The notes below the pieces were generated by a model. It was not told the origin of the DNA. It did no database searches and worked only from the letters and a program-made list of their open reading frames with translations. 64,000 nucleotides of DNA, taken from the NCBI GenBank assembly GCA_947579605.1, contig OX388319.1, positions 15,575,447-15,639,446 of the forward strand, given 5' to 3'. The position numbers and the translations under genes were made by a program. This stretch comes from Athripsodes cinereus. Taxonomy: Eukaryota; Arthropoda; Insecta; Trichoptera; Leptoceridae. Positions within the stretch are counted from its first letter, which is position 1, and the number at the start of each line of letters is the position of its first letter. This document shows, piece after piece, positions 1 through 10,091 of the stretch.

Positions 1-558
1 TAATCTTTGTGAATATGAAAAAAAATGTGCGTGTAAAAATACTATTCTTACTGTTATAATTATACCAAATTTATATTCAATATGTTTATAGTTTGCATGT
101 TTCTTACATGCAGCTGATCTGCTGGCTACCCCACTTGTGGGATATGCCGTGATGGTATAGTAGTAGTAATATATTCAATATTGATGTTAAACATTATAAA
201 TTGTTATATAATGATTAAGAGGCAGCTGGAATAATAATTCTTGTAGAATATGATATATTTGTGTTATATATTTATTACGTTATATAATATTAATTTGTTG
301 TTATTTATCCAGTTGTAAAAGATAATAGTGTGATAATAAATTATTTTTAATGCTCTTTAATTATATTGAAATCAATTATGTAAAATCCATGTTGCAATTA
401 TGTAAAATCCATGTTGCAATTTTCCTATAATTGATGGTTAAAATGTGTTAAGATTAAACAAAGGCATTATATTGTTGGCTCAATACTACAAATAGGCATC
501 TCAAAATCAATAGTTTGGAGATAATGGAAATATGATGTTACACTCAAAGGTTAATAAT
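1..558. other. Gene-free flank with repeat remnants
   Basis: No coding exon is visible. The stretch holds a truncated copy of the SINE-like repeat (about 93-168, plus strand) and a perfect tandem duplication of about 22 bp near 370-413. The last 8 bases (551-558) are the left target duplication of the hAT element that follows. Confidence 0.6.
93..168 (+). repeat. SINE-like dispersed repeat, 3' fragment
   Basis: Contains the diagnostic words CTGCTGGCTACCCCACTTG and GGGATATGCCGTGATGGTAT, shared with copies at 46050-46310 and 58556-58650. Only the 3' third is present. Confidence 0.7.
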
Positions 559-3179
559 TAGAGATGAAACGGATATCCGGTAACTCTCCGGTATCCGGCC
601 TATCCGGCCTAAATTTGCTATCCGGCCGTATACCGGATAGTACCTCAATATCCGGCCGGATACCGGATATTCAAAAACTACGACAATTTCCTATAATAAA
701 ATGCAATACATTAATCTTTGTGAGGTAAATATCAATAAAATGGCTTATAATTATGAGATCTTTTATTTAAAGTCGGAAAATTTACAATTACACAATATAC
801 AGCTCTTGTTCTTCTTCTTATAAAAGAAAATATTTTGAATTAATAGTCAACAACTTAATACTCAAAATTAACAAGTGGTAAATTATGGTGAATAAAGACT
901 AAATTTTCAGCGTTCGCAGGCAACAAGCGATTTCGCTTGTTTTCGTAGACCAGGCCAGCTTCGGAAAACAGCCTTTCGCTATAAACACTGCTGCAAGGAG
1001 CTGAAAGGTACACTTTGGCAAACTTTGTCAAATGTGGATATTGTTTCGAGTTAATCGCCCACCAAGTGTAAGGATCGCGGCTGCGATCAATTCGAACTGT
1101 CTTCAAATAGTAGTCGATCTCGCTTGCAATTGGGTTTTTCTCTTGATCGCGACAATGACTATTGTGAGATTCCCGAGTAACATTCGAATCAGTTTCGTTT
1201 CCTCTATTTCTTTTAGCAGGCGTTGGGGACGGCGATGAACTACCACTGTTAGAAGACTCGTCGCAAGTATTTTTTATATACTCCAATATGATCTTCTGTC
1301 GCGCTCTTTCAGCTTCAAATGTACCCAAATAGTTTGTCTTAAATCTGGGGTCTAAGAAAGTTGCAATAAGGTAGTTCGGATCTTCTCCCAAGGAGCTAAA
1401 ACGAGATTCCAATTCAGCTTTTAGGGAGGCTCTCATACGAGGTAAGTCAGCTGTTCGTTGTGTAGTCTCATCCTTTTGTAAGTATTTTTTTAATGCAGCT
1501 ACATGCGGTATAACTTCGGATATGCAGGAGAGGCCAGAACTTGTGATTTTTGTTATTTCCTCGAATGGCTTCAAAAGTTTTACGCACTGCTCCATCAAGC
1601 ACCACTGATGAGTTGTTAAATTAGTGAGTGTGTCATGATCAGTCACATAAAGGGAGATAGCTCGTTTTTGCTCTAACAAGCGTTCTGCCATATAGAAGGT
1701 AGAATTCCACCTTGTGTTGATATCCTGCACTAATTGATGTTCTGGTAAACTTAACTCCTTTTGAATCACCAATAGTTTTTCTTTTGCTAAGCCCGAATGA
1801 TTGAAGTGAGTTACGAGACGTCTACCTGTGGCAATCATGTCCATTACATCAGACTGGATCTTTAATGACTCAGTCACAACCCTCTGAAGCGAATGAATGA
1901 AACATCTGACAGAATCATACTTCGCCACTCGAACGCCTTTCACCATGTTAGCGCCGCTGTCATGAACGAGGACATGTACCTTGCTTTGCTCAATATCCCA
2001 GCGAGCTGCGATAGCATTGAGTTCTTTTGCTGTTTTCTCCTGTGTGAGATCCTGAAAACGGTTTCATAGCAAGAACTCCGTGTTGAAGCTGGAATTCTGG
2101 AGACAACCAATGAGCTGTAAAACTCAGGAAGCTGGAGTTATTATGCAAACACGTCCATATATCAGAAGTGACAGAAACTGCGGCAGCGTTTGAAATTTTT
2201 GTTTTGATTTTTTCATATATTCTATTGTAGATATCTGGAACGACATTTTGGGCCATATAAGTGCGGCTTGGCAATTCATAACGGGGTAAAGCTTGTTGAA
2301 GGAGTCTTGTGAATCCAACCCTTTCTATGATACAAAGCGGCTCATTATCTAGTGCAATCATTTCTGCAATTAAATAATGAAATTTTTTCGCCTTTCCATC
2401 ATTCACGTCCCAAAGCAGTTTTCTTTCAAATGATTCCGACAAAGTTAGCTGCTTTTCTGTTGATGTCGAAGACGAACTTGCAACTGAGGCGGAAGGCTCC
2501 ACGAGCGGCGTAGATACGTCTCTTTCTTTACATTTTGTCAACAATAAAAACTTCTCTGGATGTTTTGATTTTAAATGATTACTCATGGCAGAAGTACCTG
2601 AGGGAAGATACAAAAAGAATAAATCACAATGTGTCTGTCTAATCGGAAATAAGAGGTTAAAATTAGTAAGAAACTGAACATAAATTCACGCCATTATTCC
2701 ATATAGAGTTAGGCAGAGCCTCGAATGAAACATAATGTTCACCAAAATCACTCTTAGCAAACAGGCGGTCATAATATGTGTCGGTTAGTATCAAAAGTGG
2801 TCAACTCCATGTAACATGTTTGTTGGGAAATCGTCAAAAACGAACACAGCTTAATGCAACCAAATCTAGTACTCAGAGTTAAAAATCATGAAGTAGAATT
2901 ATGTTTAATGTCTTTTGAAATTAAAAGATTTTATTGTGTAGAATAAAAATAAAAAGATATTGCAATTGTAAATTTGGATTTGACCAATTTTGTTACCAAG
3001 GCCTGGATTGGACCAATTTTGATAATTACTCCTCTGGATGTGACCATTTTTGAAACTAAATTTACGTGATTTTTGTGATAGTCGTCCAAAGTCAGGAGTC
3101 ATGAACCATTTCACATTGAGTAAAATTAAACGCATATTTGCCCTAGCAAACAAAATTTAATTTTGTAATTATTATATTA

Positions 3180-3905
3180 AAATAAAGTAGGAACATTGTA
3201 GACTATTATTTAATTTATCTAGCTAAACATATCAATAAACATATAAAAAATACTAATTAAGAAATCCAAGATTTAAAAAAAATTGTAAAATTAACAGTTA
3301 TTTTTAAGACACACAATTTAATAGTGTAATTATTTATATAGTAGGAACATCAAAGCCTATTATTTAATTTATTTAGGTAAACGTATCATTAAACATATAA
3401 AAAGAATATTAAATAAAAAAATCCAATATTAAAAATATTGAGTAAAATTAACAATTATTTTTTAGGCACACAAAATTTAATAGTCTTATTAAAATATATT
3501 AGAAATGTTAACCAGGGTTGGCGAAAAAAGGCAACTCCTCAAAAGAATCTGCCAACAACGAGCTAATTGGATTGGCCACAACATCAGGCACCCAGGACTG
3601 CTCATCGCAATCGCAGAGGGCAGGACCGAAGGCACAAATGGCAGAGGTCGACCGAGAGACGCCTATATGGACCAACTGAAGAGGGACATGAGCTGTGGCT
3701 CATATATGGAGTTGAAGAGACTGGCTGAGAATAGGGAGGAGTGGAGAAATAAGTCAAAACTCGTTGCAGACCAATCCGATGGATTGTAACTCATTATATA
3801 TATATTAAAATATGGTAGGAACATCGTAGATTATTATTTAATTTATCTAGGTATACATATCGTTAAACATACAAAAATATTAAATTCAAAATCTAATATA
3901 ATCTA
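3180..3905. repeat. Minisatellite of ~153-bp units, split by a LINE fragment
   Basis: The word GTAGGAACAT followed by TATTATTTAATTTAT recurs at 3188, 3341 and 3824. Units one and two are about 153 bp apart and align along their length. The third is displaced by the LINE fragment at about 3492-3800. The array lies between the transposase 3' end and the left terminus of the nested DDE transposon. Confidence 0.65.
3505..3789 (+). pseudogene. LINE reverse-transcriptase C-terminal fragment
   Basis: The 94-residue frame reads like the tail of non-LTR retrotransposon ORF2 proteins: QRANWIGHNIRHPGLLIAIA, then GRGRPRDAYMDQLKRDM and LAENREEWRNKSK. The GRGRPR plus xxREEWR pattern is typical of insect LINE C-termini. 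It is a 5'-truncated insertion in the minisatellite, opposite in strand to the surrounding transposase. Confidence 0.75.
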
Positions 3906-4217
3906 TTACATAAATTAAACGATAATATTTGGTAATTCCTCAAGTGGTTCACAGCAATCATTGTTAATTTCTTGCAAATCTTCCATTTCTTGTCTATTTA
4001 TGGTTTCTTGATAATATTTTAAATCGGTTATATCCGTCCACTGATCACCATAGTGTGTGATTAATAGTTTTTTTACATCTTGTATTTTATTTGGGTTGAC
4101 CTTAATATACAAATTTTCTTTTTGGGGTATATATATAATATTTGAAATATGTTTGCCAACTTTAGTTATTTTTTTATATTTTCCCAAAATATTATTGTAA
4201 GATTCTTCAGCGCGAAC

Positions 4218-4488
4218 AACAATATTTTTCATTAATTGTATCGGCATTTACTTTGTAACACTTCATTTTAAATTAACAAATTGTTGTAACACGACCCCGC
4301 CTACCCCTACACCCTCACTGTAAACCCTAACGAACTTTTGTATTTGTTTTTGTTTAATTCAGTATAGATCAGCACCTGATGATGCGAACTCGGAGTCCGC
4401 GAAACCGGTCGTGCGTTAGTCATACTCAACAGTAACACAAAACAAAATAATAAATATTTATTTTATTTTATTTGTTAACAATATTTTT
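4218..4488 (+). mobile_element. Short retroelement insertion with 12-bp target duplication
   Basis: The 12-mer AACAATATTTTT occurs at 4218-4229 and 4477-4488 and brackets a 247-bp insert (4230-4476). Removing the insert plus one copy restores the transposase frame, which shows an insertion rather than an ancestral spacer. The plus strand ends in an AT-rich tail of TTTTA-like repeats. A 12-bp duplication plus a tail suggests target-primed reverse transcription (SINE, LINE or Penelope-related). No protein is encoded. It contains the hammerhead-like motif at 4372-4414. Confidence 0.8.
4372..4414 (+). ncRNA. Candidate minimal hammerhead ribozyme
   Basis: All core elements are in order. Stem I is GCAC (4372-4375) with GTGC (4411-4414). 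CTGATGA is at 4376-4382. Stem II is GCGAACT (4384-4390) with AGTCCGC (4394-4400), one A.C mismatch and loop CGG. GAAA is at 4401-4404. Stem III is the palindrome ACCGGT (4404-4409), followed by the cleavable C at 4410. An extra T at 4383 lies between the core and stem II, which is atypical. Palindromic stem III is a feature reported for minimal hammerheads of Penelope-like elements that act as dimers. Self-cleavage is inferred, not shown. Confidence 0.6.
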
Positions 4489-6849
4489 GTCTGCATAGCG
4501 ACTTCTTTTTAGGAAAAATCTTTTGGTTCGTTTGAAAGGAAAATGCATATTACCTGTTGGTTTTAATACGTTCAGGCAGCTCTCCTTCCATTTAAAAACT
4601 TCTACGTCTATCCCAACCATACGAACCGTTCCATGGTTTTTAAAAATTTCCAAATATTCATTTGGATTGCAGATGGTCTCTTTTTTCTTTACTTCCTTCT
4701 CAATTTTGGCAAACACTCTATCCGGAGGTAGAAATGAGTGGCCAACGACAGGGAACAAAATTTCAACACATTTTATTTGTCTTGGAGCATAATCTGCTAG
4801 CCATTTAGCAGCCATGCCAATAATTGAAGAGTTTTTGTTTTGTCCAGTGCAACCGTCTGTTACTAAACGGATGAACTGTACCTTGCTGTATTGAGAGTCT
4901 TCAAACGATATGTTTGATAGACAGTGAAAAACCGCACTAGCTATTTCATTGGACGCTTTTGGCAGTAAGTCTTCCGTCCATGTGTAAATAAACACATTAT
5001 TAGGTGTAAGCTGTGACTTGGAATTTCCAACGACAACTGTTAAGTTGTAGATATATAGTTGGCGTGAATAATATGCACTCTGGTCCGGAAGTTTGGGTAG
5101 AGGCTGATTTTTTTGGCAATCAAAACTTAATATAAGATACTCTTCTCTGTCATCTTTTAGTAGGTCGTAAAAGGCTTTACTTCTTAACTTGTGAATTCGT
5201 TTTTCAATCATAAGCTTTGATTTTTCAACAGAGTTCTTTTTGTGCTTAATTTTTTCTCCAATCACAATGCACGTGGAGCAAACATCAGTGCGTGGCGTCC
5301 CAAATCCAATGTTGAAATGAGTTTTAAATATATTTCTAAAATACGAAGCTTTGATATCCTTGAATTTGTCTGGCGCTTCGGAAATAAACATTTTGTGCAA
5401 CTTATTAATGTTTAAGTCGGATGACAAAAACTGTCTGCTTTTAATTTGATTTCGGCAATAATGAATTTCTAGTGGTTTAAGTCTTTTAATAAATTCTATT
5501 ATTATTGCCTTTTTAGGTGAGAATAATGTATTGTTTCTACTCCCCCCTCTTGTCTCTCGAGCCGATTCTCCATTTGATTTAAAATGTCTGTTAAGAACAC
5601 CTGTTACTCTTCCCTTTTTTACACCCAGAAGATGTAGAAAAGTTGACTTACATACAGGAATTAAAGTTTTTCGCCTTCTCGCAAAATATATAATGCTCAT
5701 ACATTTTTTGTTTCCACTGCCATTGGTTAGACGCCGTCTCTGAGTGGCTGATATTTTGGAATGATTTATGATGAAATTATCCTGATATATTTTGTCAGGA
5801 GTCTTGTAAAATGCATTATGAAATCGAATTATGTCGTTCTGGCTTAAAGACGCACACTTATATACATTTGTGTAATGTGCACATGGAAGGTTCAAGTTAG
5901 GAAGGTGTTTTGGAGAATATCTGTAAAAAAATATATTTATTTCAATCAGTCATACTTATTTAAATTTGTGTACTGTAAAAAAAAATATTTATACTAATTA
6001 ATAATGACGTATGGTTTGAATGTACCATTGGTTGATAACCTCTAAAAACCACGTGTGGACACAAGGATGAACTGTCAAAAGAAAAGTAAACTTACCTAGA
6101 TACTTTAATTTTATTTTGTTTCTATTGCTGCCTTACTACCAAAGTCTTCCTGGACCTTTGAGGAGTAGTTTCAACCACAAAATGTTCACTGTTTTCCATT
6201 TTTTATAATAAAAACTTTAAAAATAGTCAGAGCTACCAACAAAACCACAACACACAACTCGAAATAAAAAACAATATGGCCGCCACCTCCATATAAAACA
6301 ACGGCTTCTGATTGGTTGTAATGTATTTGACTGATTTTGTTACCAAATATCTACAAATTTGACCACTTTTGAAACCAAACCTATATTTTGACATAGTTTT
6401 TTAGTACTTTTTATATGGATTTGACTGGTGTTGATGATGAGGTATCCCCTTTACTAATACAACAAAACAAAAGACTAACCTCAAAAAACGTCATTTTTGG
6501 ATTTGACCATTTTTGATACTAATCGACACATATGTCAGTTATAGCGGTGGGTTAATATTTCTCGAAACAATCGTAGTATTAATTAATAAGCGTAATTACT
6601 AAATTCATATTTTATTCAACTAATAATATATATTAATTTAACTGTAAACAAAAAATAACCTAACACTCACGTACCTGCCTTTTTCCCTTCTCCACCACGA
6701 GAAATTTGAAGCCGGCACAACAAACAAACAGCAAACTTATTATTTTCACTGTTAATGTCGAAATATTGCCAAATAGGCGATCTTTTTTTCACTGATGACA
6801 TGATTCAGTTCAGTCAGATTACGCAGCAAGTAAACAACTAATTTAATTT

Positions 6850-7690
6850 TCGCTATTTTATTTTTATTTTTTTACTTTACAATTACATACGGCGTGAGCC
6901 ATTTACGTGTTGAAACATAAGACAGAAATATATACAATACAGATTCACATATACACAAGTCAAAAATAATAAAATCACAAATTAACATCAGAATCAAAAA
7001 CAATTTTCAACAATCAAACTAATACAATTTAAAAAATAATTTAGTTTTAACAATAGTTTCTTTTCCCTTCCAAAAAATAGGTATATATAAAGCATTTAAA
7101 ACCTGTAAACCATGAACAACCAATCAGAACAAAGATAATGCAAACAGTATCAAACAAAACAGTGAACAATTCAGATATAGCAATTAAATGCAATAATATA
7201 AGAGATTAAAAAAAAACATTATCAAAAAAAATCATTAATAAAAGTCAAGAAATCATCAAATTAAAATTAGTATGGAATATGAATAAATTATCATAGTCAT
7301 AACAAAACTAAAATTCAATATAAAAATCAAACACTAGAACAACATTAATTAAATTCATCAGTCAAATAATAATCAATCAAAGCAGTCAAAGAGTTGACAA
7401 GATCAATAATAATATGGGTCCACATAAATAATAAAGATTCATTACAAAAGTATAATTTAAAAGTCAGAACGCAAACTTCGATTGCCCTATGTCAGTTATG
7501 TAATTTTAAATAATTCACAATGTCAGTTTTAAATTTCTGGAAACCGTCAGCAAAAACATCAGTGCAATCTCCTACCAGATTCCCCAGTCTGTGAATTCTG
7601 ATCAATGGTGAATAATGAACATAATTGCTCCGAGTAACAGGTTCGTGAAATGTCACAGTTTGTCTGGTCAACCTGGCAGGATTTGACAAG
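6850..7690 (-). pseudogene. LINE 3' fragment (CR1/Jockey-like tail), probable
   Basis: The minus frame at 7689-7492 includes TFHEPVTRSNYVHYSPLIRI followed by LGNLVGDCTDVFADGFQKFK and a stop. It resembles the last about 50 residues of CR1/Jockey-type LINE proteins. The AT-rich downstream sequence to about 6850, ending in a T-rich run on the plus strand, could be its 3' UTR and tail. It lies inside the hAT element upstream of the transposase start. Borders are approximate. Confidence 0.45.
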
Positions 7691-7905
7691 CCTATTCAAT
7701 CACACACTCACGCGATCACTCACGATGGCAACCCGCGAAACCGCCCGAATTGATCCGATCGCGTTCGCCCCGTGCGGCGCTAAACTCGTCACGACATGCA
7801 ACGAGACGATGGTCCAAATATCTGGCCGCCGAATATCCGGCCTCGCAGCTTTCCGGATATCCGGTATCCGGGCAAACAACTATCCGTTTCATCTCTAGTA
7901 ATAAT

Positions 7906-9682
7906 TAATATGTTCTATATTATTGAAACACTTTATTTGCAATACAAAAAACCCTCTTTATTCATAAATATTAGTAAAACAGTAAGACATAACTCTGTGA
8001 TTTGAAACAAGTGTTTCTTTCTACTATAGATTATTGATTCTGAGAGAGACGTCTTTCGACTTATCAGGTCATTATCAATCTGATTGAAAGTCGAAAGACG
8101 TCTCTCGGAATTAATAATCTATAGTAGAAAGAAACACTTGTTTCAAATTACATAATTATGGAATTCTACTACGTGTGCACCGACACAATTAATAACACAT
8201 AACTCAAAACCACCAAAATTTGAGATGTTTAGCTGTACTATTGAGCCCACAATATATGACAAGACTGTGCACTATGTGAACAAATACAAGCCAAAATATT
8301 ATATTCATTATATTTACTATTCTCTGAAAATTATGCTTCCAGTCATTGCAACAAGGTTAATATTCTTATGAAAAAATAAAATGTACCACGCGAGAGAGAA
8401 TGTTGCCCCTTTCTAACATATTGCCAGTATATAAAATAAAAACAATATTGTTTGAATTAGTAGGTTTAAATAAGTACTAGTATCTACTAATTCAATATTA
8501 GAAAGAGACAACACTCCTACATATTCCCTTTCAAGTGACAGGTTTTTATAAAGAAGTACACACTACATAAATATTATTCTAATATAATTATTATTTTCTA
8601 TATTCTAATGTATTGCCAATTTCCATAACAATGGAGTGGTGTGATGTAAATGCTGAATCAATTAACAAAATATTTTAGAGGAATTCATTAATATAATTAT
8701 GTAACTATTTGACTGTCTATTAACTATTTGACTGTACTCAACTTAGACAACTTTTCCTGAGCATAAGAGCAGACTCACTGTACAGTAAAGTCATGCTACC
8801 TATATGAGTGAAAGTACATTCTACCTAAATGTAATATTTCATTTTAATTGCATGTTGTCCTAAATTTCCACCAAGAATTCCATATGTTATACTTGTGCAA
8901 TTTGATTGTTATAAATACACTTGTAAATTTAATAATTTTCATGGATAGGTATGCTGTAGGTTTCTCTTTATCATTTTGAAATTCAATGTTATAAACTGTG
9001 TGTGATAAAAAGTGACATTCTAGAATCTTTTTGTTATTAGCGACTCTCCCTATTAATTGCTTTTTTATGTATTTATATAAGTTTTTATAAAATTAACATT
9101 TGTTACCAGTGAAAAGTCATTTATTGTGATAAATTTGCATTAAGTGTTTTTAGCCCAGCTATGCCCTTCATGTTACACGACTGCTTACTTGTGCAAGTAA
9201 GACGGAGTACCTATTAGTACTATTAGTGTCGCAAGTGTTTATGTATATATTTATTTAATTACTGTTTAAAACATATCTCGTAAAGATATCATTTTGTAAA
9301 CATTTACTTATAGAAGAAAACATATTAATATCATTCTGTTTAGTTCTGTTTGAATGTTGTATTTTTACAATTTGTTAAACCTAATCAAATATATTGTTAT
9401 CATGACATGGGCTGCGGTTGTTTACCTGATCTTTATGATATACCCATACTACACAATACTCATCTTATGCAGTGTATTTTTTTAATTATAAAATGAAATG
9501 TCTTTTCCATTGTATCAGGTGTAAGCATTTTATCGTCGTTGCATATTAAAAAAGAGATATGTGAATTCATAAATGTTTTGACATTTCTAGAATAAACTGC
9601 TTATAATGACATCATAACCATTTTATAAAGTGATTCTTAGTATCAAATATCAAAATTCAAGACTTAAAGAATAATATCACAT
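7906..9682. other. Gene-free, AT-rich interval with foldback repeats
   Basis: No coding exon seen. It contains the 63-bp-arm foldback at 8000-8147 and a smaller imperfect inverted repeat at about 8400-8510, whose inner arms are TGAATTAGTAG and CTACTAATTCA. One half of a 30-bp inverted repeat lies at 9534-9563; its partner is at 12545-12574. Confidence 0.55.
8000..8147. repeat. Foldback element with GAGAGACGTCTTTCGACTT core
   Basis: Arms of about 63 bp (8000-8062 and 8084-8147) are near-perfect reverse complements around a 21-base spacer. The core GAGAGACGTCTTTCGACTTA and the flanking ATGGAATTCTACTAC...CACCGACACA are also found at 19187-19330, so both loci belong to one family. Read on the minus strand the core is CCTGATAAGTCGAAAGACGT, a degenerate hammerhead-like arrangement. 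Confidence 0.75.
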
Positions 9683-10091
9683 CGCTCATGCACGATCAAA
9701 GTGACACAACTTCAAATTTGCCATTTTGAGAAAAACGACTTTGAATTTTTTTGATATTATAAAATAAAAAATTGTGTGCAAGAGCGGAACATGGCCAACT
9801 TTCATTCATGGGATATGATGTATTAAGCCTTTCTATTTTCCACAGTAAAACATGTTTTCAAGGGAAACTTAAGGAATTCCCAATATTGATCATTGTGTCA
9901 CTTTGATTCAGAAATAACATGTACCTTTTTATATTATGACACTATGTAAAAGAAAAGAAAAAACAATTAGTATAATGGAAATTTATTAAAAAAAGAAACA
10001 ATAAAGAAGTACATACATACTTATTCTAATTATATAATATTTTGTATACTACTAGGAATGGACCTACTAAGCAAGTACGAGTACTTCTTAT

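Larger units (their letters stand above)
3915..6199 (-). pseudogene. Sola-like DDE transposase, interrupted and with a nonsense codon
   Basis: Exon 1 (6199-6096) starts MENSEHFVVET; its frame holds a TAG at 6124-6122. Donor TCTAG|GTAAGT joins exon 2 (5920 onward, acceptor TTTTTTACAG) in phase. The main body (to 4489) shows a CxxC pair (DVCSTC), a first acidic motif (LSFDCQKN), a YYSRQLYIYNL block, a second acidic motif (VTDGCTGQNKN) and GHSFLPPDR as candidate third acidic site. After DKNIV the reading is broken by the insertion at 4230-4476 and its duplicated 12 bp. It resumes as VRAEESYNNILGKYKK and ends at 3915. The first acidic block and the YY...NL segment match the protein at 10349-11398. 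It cannot be translated as one chain now. Confidence 0.75.
2778..6529 (-). mobile_element. Sola-like DDE transposon nested in the hAT intron
   Basis: Terminal inverted repeats start GTGTCGGTTAGTATCAAAAG (left) and GTGTCGATTAGTATCAAAAA (right, reverse complement). They are flanked on both sides by ATAT (2774-2777 and 6530-6533), a 4-bp target duplication. About six subterminal copies of a 20-bp word like TGGATTTGACCATTTTTGAT lie at 2975, 3004, 3035, 6324, 6356 and 6417. The minus-strand gene encodes a DDE protein (3915-6199). The 4-bp duplication and the D, D, D layout suggest the Sola superfamily, but this assignment is from memory and unconfirmed. Inside are a 153-bp tandem repeat, a LINE fragment and a 247-bp retroelement insertion. 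Confidence 0.82.
855..6801 (-). pseudogene. hAT transposase (ZBED-type), two exons, frameshifted
   Basis: Cut-and-paste transposase of the hAT family. Exon 1 (6801-6675, 42 codons) starts MSSVKKRSPIWQYF and carries the CLLC pair of a BED zinc finger. After an intron, exon 2 (2597-855) supplies the HLKSKH pair, so the finger is whole only after splicing. Exon 2 continues through the RNase H-like region to the hAT dimerisation domain (PCSSVYSERLFSEAGLVYENK). Donor AG|GTACGTGAG and acceptor CCTCAG|GTAC keep phase. A one-base gain in an A/T run at about 2055-2058 shifts the frame within MKPF, leaving two overlapping ORFs (2613-1990, 1946-855). Otherwise about 620 codons look intact, so the copy is young but dead, barring sequencing error. 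The nested transposon occupies the intron. Confidence 0.85.
559..7897 (-). mobile_element. hAT transposon carrying nested insertions
   Basis: The ends are inverted copies starting TAGAGATGAAACGGATA. The flanks are TTAATAAT (551-558) and GTAATAAT (7898-7905), an 8-bp target duplication with one mismatch, as expected for hAT. Both ends carry clusters of the short palindromic word ATATCCGGTATCCGG or variants (571-672 and 7826-7888), likely transposase-binding subterminal repeats. It encodes a BED-finger hAT transposase on the minus strand (exons 6801-6675 and 2597-855). The 7.3-kb length is inflated by a 3.75-kb DDE transposon in the intron (2778-6529) and probably by a LINE 3' fragment near 6850-7690. 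Confidence 0.88.
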
